The notes beneath the pieces were generated by a model. It was not told the origin of the DNA. It worked only from the letters and a program-made list of their open reading frames with translations, and made no database searches. A program made the translations under genes and the position numbers. A stretch of 64,000 nucleotides of DNA from Poseidonibacter ostreae (GTDB lineage: Bacteria > Campylobacterota > Campylobacteria > Campylobacterales > Arcobacteraceae): the NCBI RefSeq assembly GCF_009208075.1, contig NZ_WFKJ01000002.1:62001-126000 (forward strand). The letters run 5' to 3'. This document shows positions 42,534 to 50,176 of the stretch, piece after piece (position 1 is the first letter of the stretch; every line of letters begins with the position of its first letter).

Positions 42534-43817
42534 ATGAAAAATAAATTTTTACCCCTTTCTTTATTGATATTTGTGCTTATCGTAGCTTCATTTTATATAA
42601 CTTCACAGTTTATTCAACCTCCATCTAAAAAAGAGTTTACTATAGCAACTGGTTCAAAAGATGGTCAATATTATAAAACTGCACTTTTATATAAAGAGAT
42701 ATTAGAAAAACAAAAAGTAAAAGTAAATATCATTACATCAAATGGTTCAATTGATAATTTGAATTTATTAAAAGAAAAAAAAGCTGACATGGCTTTTATT
42801 CAAAATGGTATAGACCATGATGTAAGTACTCATAAAATAAAATCTCTAGCTTCAACATACTATGAACCATTATGGATATTTTACAAGAATGAAAAATATA
42901 CTATGGATTATATAGTCGAATTAACTTCAAAGAAAATATCTATAGGAAAAGAAGGCAGTGGAACATTTGATTTAAGTAGTAAAATATTAAACGATAACAA
43001 TGTTAATAATACAAATTCAAGTATTCTAAACTATTCTACAAAAGAAGCAAAAGATAAACTTTTAAAAGGTGAAATAGATGCAATGTTTTTAGTTATTTCA
43101 CCTGATTCTCCTATTATTAAAGAATTATTAGAGAATCCAGATATAAATCTTTTTAGTTTTAAAAGAGCAAAAGCATATAGTAGAAAGTATAATTTCTTAG
43201 AACCTATTACTCTTTATGAGGGAACAATAAATTTATATAAAAACCTACCTTCACAAAATGTAAACTTATTATCTACGACTGCAACTTTAGTTGTAAGAGA
43301 AGATTTTTCAGAAGAGCTAACAAGACTAATTTTAAAAAGTATCAAAAATATTCATAATAAAAAAACTCTTTTTGAAACAGAAAACCAATTTCCAAATATA
43401 GATAATATTACAATTGTTCCTAGTACTGAAGCACAGAGATACTTTGAATACGGGGATACATGGTTAGAAAAAATCTTTCCTTATTGGATTGCATCAAATC
43501 TTGACAGATTAAAAATCCTTTTAATCCCTTTACTAACACTTCTAATTCCTTTATTAAAAGGTGGTTTCCCTCTTTATAGATGGAGTATACGTTCAAAAAT
43601 ATATAGATGGTATGATGAAGTTCAAGCATTAGATTTAGATCTTGAGGGACTTGAAAAAGAAGAGTTGAAAAATAAACTTCTAGAAATTGAAGAGTTAAAA
43701 AAAGAGATAAAAGAAGAGACAAAAGTGCCTTTATCATATATGGGTGAATATTATGATTTAATCATGCATTTAGAGCTTATTATCTCAAAGGTAAATATAA
43801 AAATAAACTCTTATTAA
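42534..43817 (+). CDS. TAXI-family TRAP-type solute-binding protein, membrane-anchored
   Basis: A 427-residue protein with an N-terminal signal anchor (about 5-25) and a TAXI receptor domain: EFTIATGSKDGQYYKTALLYKEIL, then KKADMAFIQNG and KKISIGKEGSGTFDLSSKIL. After the domain, a second TM helix (about 324-343, ILLIPLLTLLIPLL) and a charged coiled-coil tail (about 365-427) follow, an arrangement different from free periplasmic receptors. No TRAP permease gene is adjacent, so it may not serve a classical transporter. The start has a weak ribosome binding site. Confidence 0.8.
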   Translation: MKNKFLPLSLLIFVLIVASFYITSQFIQPPSKKEFTIATGSKDGQYYKTALLYKEILEKQKVKVNIITSNGSIDNLNLLKEKKADMAFIQNGIDHDVSTHKIKSLASTYYEPLWIFYKNEKYTMDYIVELTSKKISIGKEGSGTFDLSSKILNDNNVNNTNSSILNYSTKEAKDKLLKGEIDAMFLVISPDSPIIKELLENPDINLFSFKRAKAYSRKYNFLEPITLYEGTINLYKNLPSQNVNLLSTTATLVVREDFSEELTRLILKSIKNIHNKKTLFETENQFPNIDNITIVPSTEAQRYFEYGDTWLEKIFPYWIASNLDRLKILLIPLLTLLIPLLKGGFPLYRWSIRSKIYRWYDEVQALDLDLEGLEKEELKNKLLEIEELKKEIKEETKVPLSYMGEYYDLIMHLELIISKVNIKINSY

Positions 43818-43866
43818 TTTTAGCTATTTTTGCTATAATTACAAAAAAAATATAAGGAATAATACT

Positions 43867-44832
43867 TTGAGAATTTTATCAGGTATTCAACCATCAGGGA
43901 CATTGCACATAGGAAACTACTTTGGTGCAATCAAAAGAATTATTGAATCACAAAATCAAGGGGAGCTATTTGCTTTTATTGCATCTTATCATGCATTAAC
44001 ATCTGTAAAAGACAAAGCAGTTCTAGAGCAAAATACATTTGAAGCGGCTGTAAACTTTTTAGCATTAGGAATGGATCCAGAGAAAGCAACTTTTTGGGTA
44101 CAACACCATGTAAAAGAGGTTTTAGAGTTATACTGGTTACTTTCAAATCATACTTCGATGGGATTATTAGAACGTGCTCACTCTTATAAAGATAAAACAG
44201 CAAGAGGAATTCAAGCAAATCATGGTTTATTCTCATATCCTGTACTAATGGCAGCTGATATTTTATTATTTGACTCAGAAGTAGTTCCAGTTGGAAAAGA
44301 CCAAATACAACACGTTGAAATTGCAAGAGATATTGCAACTTCAATTAATCATACTTATAAGCAAGATTTATTTGTATTACCACAATCAAAAGTAGATGAA
44401 GTACTAGCAACTGTTCCTGGAACTGATGGTGCTAAAATGTCTAAGTCTTATGGAAATACAATTGATATGTTTAACACAAAAAAGAAAATCAAGAAACAAG
44501 TTATGAGAATAGTAACAGATTCTAAAGAGCTTGATGAAGCAAAAGAATGGGAAAATTGTAATATCTATAAATTATCTGAATTATTTATGAATGAAGATGA
44601 ATTAAAAGAATTACAAACAAGATATGCAACTCCTGGTGAAGGTTATGGACATTTTAAACTAGCTTTATTAGATAGTATGACTGAATATTTTGCACCTTAT
44701 CAAGAAAAAAGAGAACATCTCTTAGCAAATCCAAAAGAAGTACATGAAATACTTGCTTATGGAGCCCAAAAAGCATCTAAAATTGCACAAGAAAAAATGA
44801 GAATTTTAAGAGATGTAGTAGGATTAATATAA
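43867..44832 (+). CDS. trpS: Tryptophanyl-tRNA synthetase
   Basis: Class I synthetase charging tRNA-Trp, 321 residues, full length. It starts MRILSGIQPSGTLHIGNYFGAIK (HIGN is the HIGH-type motif) and has the KMSKSYGN loop at about residue 192, plus PVGKDQIQHVEIARDIA. The start is TTG at 43867 with ATAAGGAATAAT upstream. A strong 12-bp hairpin overlaps the stop codon. Confidence 0.96.
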   Translation: MRILSGIQPSGTLHIGNYFGAIKRIIESQNQGELFAFIASYHALTSVKDKAVLEQNTFEAAVNFLALGMDPEKATFWVQHHVKEVLELYWLLSNHTSMGLLERAHSYKDKTARGIQANHGLFSYPVLMAADILLFDSEVVPVGKDQIQHVEIARDIATSINHTYKQDLFVLPQSKVDEVLATVPGTDGAKMSKSYGNTIDMFNTKKKIKKQVMRIVTDSKELDEAKEWENCNIYKLSELFMNEDELKELQTRYATPGEGYGHFKLALLDSMTEYFAPYQEKREHLLANPKEVHEILAYGAQKASKIAQEKMRILRDVVGLI

Positions 44833-44853
44833 AAGAGATTTTCTCTTTTATAT
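44827..44853. terminator. Hairpin between convergent trpS and FmdE-like genes
   Basis: ATATAAAAGAGA (44827-44838) pairs perfectly with TCTCTTTTATAT (44842-44853) around a 3-base loop, overlapping the trpS stop. It lies between convergent genes and can act in both directions, although the T-tract is part of the stem. Confidence 0.65.
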
Positions 44854-44868
44854 CCTTTATAAGAAGTA

Positions 44869-45471
44869 TTAAACTTCTTTTACTGTTATAACATTAGAGA
44901 TATTTTTAGAAATATTCTCTACTCTTGACTGCCAAAGTTTACCAAAATTTAATTTTTCAGTTTCATCTGCATTACCTTGAACACATTTTTGCATTAAAGC
45001 TTGCATAGATGGATCAAATTGAATTGAGCTTGGATCATAAAATACGTCAACACTTTGTTTTGTATCTACTCTTGTAAATCTTGCACTTGCATCATTAATA
45101 TCTTGTTCAAATTTTAAAAGATAATTACGGTCATATTTTCCTGCAATTCCTTTAAAACCATTATTTGTACAAGCACCTGTAATATTCATAGCAACATTCC
45201 CAATAACACCTGCAACTGCTTCACTTTGTCGTTGTGAAAATGAAACTTCAACTTCACCCCTTTTTGCAGGTTCATTAGAATATAAAGCTTTTAAAGCTTC
45301 TAAATTCATAAGATAAGCGCCTAAAACTGTAGGACAAGAATGCCCTGCACCTTTTACAATATCTAAATATGAAATTTCATAAATTCCATCTTCAAATGTT
45401 CCTAAAAATGATGATAATTCATCTTGTACTTTGATTGTTTCAATTTTATTATAAAAATCTGGATAAGTCAT
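44869..45471 (-). CDS. FmdE-like domain protein
   Basis: A 200-residue cytoplasmic protein. GAGHSCPTVLGAYL (about 41-54) and MNITGACTNNGFKG (about 95-108) recall the H-x-C-P and T-G-C-T metal-binding signatures of FmdE-family proteins; a later CVQG could be another ligand. The resemblance is by motif only. FmdE proteins occur with molybdenum and tungsten enzymes, which would fit a host making Nap, but no Mo gene is adjacent. Downstream on the same strand as the methyltransferase gene after a 46-bp gap. Confidence 0.5.
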   Translation of the reverse strand: MTYPDFYNKIETIKVQDELSSFLGTFEDGIYEISYLDIVKGAGHSCPTVLGAYLMNLEALKALYSNEPAKRGEVEVSFSQRQSEAVAGVIGNVAMNITGACTNNGFKGIAGKYDRNYLLKFEQDINDASARFTRVDTKQSVDVFYDPSSIQFDPSMQALMQKCVQGNADETEKLNFGKLWQSRVENISKNISNVITVKEV

Positions 45472-45517
45472 TATTTTGTGCCTTTTTATTTAACACAAAA
45501 TTATAAATAGTTTTGTG

Positions 45518-46216
45518 TTAGTTAGTTTTTTTGCATATAAAGATTAATTTATCGGCGTCTTCATCACTATGTAAATTAAACTCTTTTATCTCTTGAATTT
45601 CGAAATTGCATTTTTTTAACAGTTTTGTTAAAAACTCTTTTGAGTGGTATTGCTGTATTATTGAGTCACTTGTCTTTGTATATAAATTATCTTTATTTTT
45701 TTCAAAAAGTGTTAAATCTGTTTGAAGTTTTTCATTTTCAAAAACTGCATCAATACCAATAAATTTATCTTCTAAATCTATTGTAATACAACCTTGTGCA
45801 ATATATTCAAATCCAAAGTGCGAGTTTACATCAAATACAAAATATCCGCCTTGATTTAAAACAAGATTTGTTTCTTGAATAAACTGTTCTAAGTCTTCAC
45901 TTGAAATGTAATTTAATACATCAAAAATAGCAGTTGCACAATCAAATTTTTCTTCTACTTCACTTAAAGCAATTGCTTGAGCATTTAAGTTTTTAGCTTC
46001 ACATACTTTGATTTGTTCTACACTTAAATCAATACCAAAGGCAGTTTTTTTATTAATTTTTAAATTATCTAAAAAGTATCCTTGACCACATCCAATATCA
46101 ATGATATTATCAAGTTCATTTACCATCACAAACTCCATAAACTGTTTGTGAAGAGAATAAACCTCATCTTCAAAGTCTAAGTAAGGTTCAATCTTTGAAT
46201 ATAGTTCTAAACCCAT
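45518..46216 (-). CDS. Class I SAM-dependent methyltransferase
   Basis: A 232-residue protein with the SAM-binding motif I (NIIDIGCGQGYFLDNL, about 36-51), acidic motif II in FGIDLSVEQIKVCE and the CATAIFDVLNYIS strand. The C-terminal half (about 130-232) carries no substrate motif that can be named. It overlaps the hisG stop by 1 base, so it is in the hisG-coaX operon. Substrate unknown. Confidence 0.83.
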   Translation of the reverse strand: MGLELYSKIEPYLDFEDEVYSLHKQFMEFVMVNELDNIIDIGCGQGYFLDNLKINKKTAFGIDLSVEQIKVCEAKNLNAQAIALSEVEEKFDCATAIFDVLNYISSEDLEQFIQETNLVLNQGGYFVFDVNSHFGFEYIAQGCITIDLEDKFIGIDAVFENEKLQTDLTLFEKNKDNLYTKTSDSIIQQYHSKEFLTKLLKKCNFEIQEIKEFNLHSDEDADKLIFICKKTN

Positions 46217-46827
46217 TATAGTTGTGCTTCAATCTTTTCTTTTAAGTCTAAAATTAAATCTTTTTTAGCATAAAACGAGTTTTTATTTGCAATTAAATGT
46301 GCGCTACTTTCCATAATTGTAGGACCTACTTCAAGTCCATTTTGCTTCATTGTCTCACCAGTTTCAACAATATCAACAATACAATCAGAAAGATTAACAA
46401 GTGGTGCTAATTCTATTGAACCATATAGTTTGATAATATCAACTGCCATTGCTTTTTCTTCAAAATATTTTTTAGCAATTACTTCATGTTTTGTAGCAAC
46501 AGTAATTTTACTTTTAGTCATATCAAGTTGTTCACCCTTTCTTAAACCAAAAGCAACTTTACATCGACCTAGTTCTAAATCAAGTAATTTAATTAAGTCG
46601 TACTCTTTTTCTTCTAATACATCAAGTCCTACTACACCTAAATCAGCAGCACCATGCATTACATAAGTTGGTACATCTTGATTTCTTACATTTAAAAATC
46701 TAAATCCAGCTTTTTCAAGTATAAGTTTTCTATCTTCAAAAACAAACTTTTCATCAAAAGCCTTTTCAAATTTTTCTAATGTTTCTTTAGCAATTCTTCC
46801 CTTAGGCAATGCAATTGTTAGCATCAA
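46216..46827 (-). CDS. hisG: ATP phosphoribosyltransferase, short form
   Basis: First enzyme of histidine synthesis, coupling ATP and PRPP. The 203-residue protein is the short catalytic form (LTIALPKGRIAKETLEKFEKAF, DVPTYVMHGAADLGVVGLDVL, ADLGVVG phosphate site and LSDCIVDIVETGETMKQNGL). Short HisG needs a HisZ regulatory partner, which is not in this window. Its start overlaps the coaX gene by 26 bp. Confidence 0.94.
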   Translation of the reverse strand: MMLTIALPKGRIAKETLEKFEKAFDEKFVFEDRKLILEKAGFRFLNVRNQDVPTYVMHGAADLGVVGLDVLEEKEYDLIKLLDLELGRCKVAFGLRKGEQLDMTKSKITVATKHEVIAKKYFEEKAMAVDIIKLYGSIELAPLVNLSDCIVDIVETGETMKQNGLEVGPTIMESSAHLIANKNSFYAKKDLILDLKEKIEAQL

Positions 46828-47437
46828 TAATCCTTTTCATATTTTCAAATATTAAATCTTTTTTATATATACTATTTTTAAAATAGCCACTTAAAACTAG
46901 TCCATCACCACCTGTAAATATAATATTCTTATTTTTAGCAACTTCTTTGATTGGTAAAATGATAGATTTCAACATAGCATATTGTATGGCATCTTTTGTT
47001 TGAAGCGGTATTTTATCTAAATTTATATCTTTTTCAAAATCAAATTTTAGTTTTTTTGAAATTTTTGGGTAAGCTTTTATAAATGCGCTCATTCCAAGTA
47101 ATATAAATCCACCTTTATGAATACCTTTTTTCATTACATCAACTGTAATTGCACTTCCTGCATCTACTATAACTGCATCTTTTACAAAAGCACAAGCAAG
47201 AGCTCTATCAATTCCTTGACCCTTATATTCTGTTTTAAAATTTAAATATTTTTTTATATTAATTGCACTTGGATTTGAAGCAAGTAGTTTCTTTGTTGCT
47301 TTTTCATTTACTGATACGAAAAGTATCTTCTCTTTAAACTTTGGTATATCATCTTTTAAAGAATATTTCTTATGTTTTTTTCCAATTAAAAAATGAAAAG
47401 TTGTATTACCAATATCACATAAAATCAATATAAACAC
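46802..47437 (-). CDS. coaX: Type III pantothenate kinase
   Basis: First step of coenzyme A synthesis. The 211-residue protein has the ASKHA phosphate-1 motif (CDIGNTTFHFLIG), the GIDRALACAFVKDAVIVDAGSAITVDV core and a GGDGLVLSGYF adenosine loop. It is slightly shorter than the usual 240-260 residues. Embedded between the hisG gene (overlap 26 bp) and an uncharacterised upstream gene (overlap 23 bp). Confidence 0.88.
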   Translation of the reverse strand: MFILILCDIGNTTFHFLIGKKHKKYSLKDDIPKFKEKILFVSVNEKATKKLLASNPSAINIKKYLNFKTEYKGQGIDRALACAFVKDAVIVDAGSAITVDVMKKGIHKGGFILLGMSAFIKAYPKISKKLKFDFEKDINLDKIPLQTKDAIQYAMLKSIILPIKEVAKNKNIIFTGGDGLVLSGYFKNSIYKKDLIFENMKRIIDANNCIA

Positions 47438-47747
47438 TCCATTTATTCTCTTTTAAATATGCCTTTGCTTTTGAGCATAAAGGAGAAGAGATTAATAATA
47501 CCTTTTTCTTAAAGTTATGGTCAAGATGAGAAGATAATGTTTCACAAAGAGCCATTAAATCATCTGCATTTTTTCTTAAAAATCTACTTTTTGCATCAAC
47601 AATAAAAATTGCATAAAACTCTTTTTTTACAGAAGTTGCATGATATATGCCTATTTTTTTTCTTGAACCTATCTCTTTTGGAGTAGTTTCATTTATTTGT
47701 TTAAATATAATATCTTTTTTTGTAAAATAATTTGTTAATTCTTTCAA
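47415..47747 (-). CDS. Hypothetical protein upstream of coaX
   Basis: A 110-residue soluble basic protein with no recognised family. It contains IGIYHATSVKKEFYAIFIVDAKSRFLRKNA, which suggests a mixed alpha-beta fold, and two C-terminal cysteines. Its 3' end overlaps coaX by 23 bp, so it is the first gene of the coaX-hisG-methyltransferase operon. Confidence 0.65.
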   Translation of the reverse strand: MKELTNYFTKKDIIFKQINETTPKEIGSRKKIGIYHATSVKKEFYAIFIVDAKSRFLRKNADDLMALCETLSSHLDHNFKKKVLLISSPLCSKAKAYLKENKWSVYIDFM

Positions 47748-47892
47748 TTTTTGCCTTTATATAAATGCGATTATAACTAATTAAATCTTTTATTTTAGGC
47801 TTAATGTAAATTCTTTATTTTTTATACTCAAATATCATACAAATCTAACAAATTCTTGATAATATATCAAAAAAATTAATAATGAAAAAAAT

Positions 47893-48672
47893 ATGAAAAA
47901 AATCACTTACGAAGAACAAACAAAAATCACAAGAGCTATTATAAAAGCAGCAGTTTTAATGTTGGAATTTGGAGCAGAAAGTAAACTTATTGAAGAGACT
48001 GCACAAAGACTTGGAAATGCATTAGGAATAGACTCTGTTGAAATGTCACTAATACCCTCTGCAATAGTACTAAGTACTCTTAGCAATAATCAAACACAAT
48101 CTGTTACCACTACAAGAAGAGCACATCATAAACCTATTAATATGTCTATTGTTTGTGATGTTCAAAAAATGTGTCACAATATAGAAAAAGAGAACCAAGA
48201 TGTTGACTTTATTTTTAAAGCACTAAAAGAGATACAGCCTAATTATTATAACAGATGGTTAGTAATGTTTATGGTTGGTTTATCTTGTGCTTCATTTGCC
48301 TATTTAACAGGTGGAGATATCTCTGCATTTTTTATAACATTTATAGCATCAACTTTAGCTATGTTTACAAGACAAGAGTTAGCAAAAAGAAAGTTTGTAA
48401 TGATTATAACTTTTGCATTTACAGCTTTTGTAGCAACAATAGTTGCAGGACTATCACAAATATATGAGTTAAGTTCAACTCCTAATGTTATTCTTTCAGC
48501 TAGTGTAATTCTTTTAGCTCCTGGTTTTCCTTTTGTAAACTCTGTTTTAGATGCAGTAAAAGGTTATCTTGCAATGGGTTGGGGACGTTGGATGCAAGCT
48601 GTTTTACTAACAGTAGCTACTTCAATAGGAATTATTTTAGCTCTTGCATTATTAAGTTTAAAAGGATGGTAG
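47893..48672 (+). CDS. Threonine/serine exporter family protein, larger part (ThrE N-terminal half)
   Basis: A 259-residue membrane protein with a soluble N-terminal domain (about 1-120, LMLEFGAESKLIEETAQRLGNALG and SVTTTRRAHHKPIN) and about five TM helices. This is the ThrE/DUF1212 part of a split exporter whose second part follows 2 bp later. A four-codon frame starting at 47882 ends in ATGA overlapping this start, so leader translation may affect expression. Substrate inferred from family. Confidence 0.85.
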   Translation: MKKITYEEQTKITRAIIKAAVLMLEFGAESKLIEETAQRLGNALGIDSVEMSLIPSAIVLSTLSNNQTQSVTTTRRAHHKPINMSIVCDVQKMCHNIEKENQDVDFIFKALKEIQPNYYNRWLVMFMVGLSCASFAYLTGGDISAFFITFIASTLAMFTRQELAKRKFVMIITFAFTAFVATIVAGLSQIYELSSTPNVILSASVILLAPGFPFVNSVLDAVKGYLAMGWGRWMQAVLLTVATSIGIILALALLSLKGW

Positions 48673-48674
48673 TT

Positions 48675-49136
48675 ATGATTACTGAATATATTTTAAATGC
48701 AATCTTTGCAGCAATACCAGCTCTTGGATTTGCTATGGTTTTTAATGTTCCAAAACATGCTCTTATTTATTGTGCATTTGGCGGAGCTATTGCATATACT
48801 TCAAGAATTATATTACAAGACTTAGATGTACCCTTAGAACTAGCAACATTTTTAGCTTCTACAATTATTGGAATAGTTGCACTTTATTGGTCTAGAAAAT
48901 TTATAATACCAAGACCTGTTTATACTATTGCATCAATTATTCCTTTACTTCCTGGAACATTTGCCTTTTCTGCAATAATAAATTTAATAGAGATGAACGC
49001 TCATGGAGTTACACCTGAATTAATCAATCTTTTTATTGAAAATGGATTAAAAACAATTATAATCTTAGGTGGAATTGGGTTAGGATTAGCATTCCCATCA
49101 CTGTATAATATTAGATATAACAGAGCAATTAGTTAA
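48675..49136 (+). CDS. Threonine/serine exporter family protein, smaller part (ThrE C-terminal half)
   Basis: A 153-residue membrane protein with about five TM helices, matching the ThrE_2 family: ALGFAMVFNVPKHALIYCAFGGAIAYTSR and IPLLPGTFAFSAI. It begins ATGATTACTG at 48675 behind AAAGGATGG, 2 bp after the stop of the larger part. An open frame reaches further upstream but inside the previous gene. A terminator hairpin follows. Confidence 0.85.
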   Translation: MITEYILNAIFAAIPALGFAMVFNVPKHALIYCAFGGAIAYTSRIILQDLDVPLELATFLASTIIGIVALYWSRKFIIPRPVYTIASIIPLLPGTFAFSAIINLIEMNAHGVTPELINLFIENGLKTIIILGGIGLGLAFPSLYNIRYNRAIS

Positions 49137-49137
49137 G

Positions 49138-49161
49138 AAGGCTAAAAAACCTTAGCCTTTA
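49138..49161 (+). terminator. Terminator of the thrE-like operon
   Basis: AAGGCTAA (49138-49145) pairs with TTAGCCTT (49152-49159) around a 6-base loop, immediately after the stop. The following T-run is short. Confidence 0.6.
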
Positions 49162-49219
49162 CTACATAAATAGTGATCAAATACAAAACTGATATAATAT
49201 CATTTGAATAAGGAATAAA

Positions 49220-50113
49220 ATGAATATTAATATAAAAGAGTTTATTAAATCACTAAATCTAATATTTTATGAATTTGATAGTAAAGAAAATAGTTTAATT
49301 AAAGATGTTGATTACTCTAATAAACATACAAAACTAGAATTTTTTAAAATTACATATTATTTATCAAAAGAGAGAATTCCCTTTAATGTAGTTAAAGATA
49401 AAACAATTACTTTTAAAGAAACTAGTTTTAATATAAAAGAAAAATTCTCAATATTTATTGAAAATTTCAAAAACAATAGTAAAAATATTTTTTTACTAAA
49501 CGATAAAAAAGTGCAGTGGGCAAAAAATATACCTTTATTTAAAATCACTTTTATAAATAAAGAGATAGATTTTACTAAATATGATGCTATTGTATTTACT
49601 TCAAAAAATGCAATTAAAGCAATCAATTCAATTAATAAAAATTGGAAAAAAATCCCTTCGTATGTTATTTCAGAGCAAACAGCAAAACTAGTAAAAGATT
49701 TAGATGGAAAATTAGAGTATATAAGCAAAACAAAGCACGGTAATGAATTTGCATATGAAATATTAAACTTATTAAAAGGCAAAAAAGTTTTATATTTAAG
49801 AGGAGAAGAAATAGTATCTGATTTTTTAGAAATTATGAAAGACAATAGTATTGATTGTAAAGATGAGATTATTTATAAAAATAGTTTTAATGAAAAAGTT
49901 AAAAAAGTTAAAATTCCTAAAAATTCTAAGATTATCTTTACTTCTCCTTCAACAGTTAAATATTTTTTTAAAATATTTTCTTGGGATAAATCTTATAAAG
50001 CAATATCTATTGGGAAAACAACAGCACAATATATCCCTAAAGATATCAATACTGTTATTGCAGATAATACTTCCTTTAAGTCTTGTGTTAATAAAGCACT
50101 TGAAACAAATTAA
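49220..50113 (+). CDS. hemD: Uroporphyrinogen-III synthase with N-terminal extension
   Basis: Closes and inverts ring D of hydroxymethylbilane to uroporphyrinogen III, the branch point to heme and to siroheme/heme d1. The HemD fold starts near residue 90 (NIFLLNDKKVQWAKNIPLF) and includes YDAIVFTSKNAIKAIN, KKVLYLRGEE and KIIFTSPSTVKYFF. The first 85 residues are an Asn/Lys-rich extension without a recognised domain. HemD is poorly conserved, so the assignment rests on these strands. Ribosome binding site AATAAGGAATAAA. Confidence 0.78.
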   Translation: MNINIKEFIKSLNLIFYEFDSKENSLIKDVDYSNKHTKLEFFKITYYLSKERIPFNVVKDKTITFKETSFNIKEKFSIFIENFKNNSKNIFLLNDKKVQWAKNIPLFKITFINKEIDFTKYDAIVFTSKNAIKAINSINKNWKKIPSYVISEQTAKLVKDLDGKLEYISKTKHGNEFAYEILNLLKGKKVLYLRGEEIVSDFLEIMKDNSIDCKDEIIYKNSFNEKVKKVKIPKNSKIIFTSPSTVKYFFKIFSWDKSYKAISIGKTTAQYIPKDINTVIADNTSFKSCVNKALETN

Positions 50114-50151
50114 AAGTATCTAGGGCTTACCTAAAAGCTAAGCTATTTATC

Positions 50152-50176
50152 AATAAGAGAGGTTATCTCTCTTATT
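50152..50176. terminator. Hairpin between convergent hemD and putA
   Basis: AATAAGAGAG (50152-50161) and CTCTCTTATT (50167-50176) form a perfect 10-bp stem with a 5-base loop that overlaps the putA stop codon by two bases. It is positioned to stop both genes. T-runs are weak. Confidence 0.6.

Noticed and set aside
49357-49845. Long minus-strand open frame opposite hemD
   Set aside because: It is antisense to the HemD frame, has no ribosome binding site or family features, and arises from the A/T-rich codon use of the real gene.
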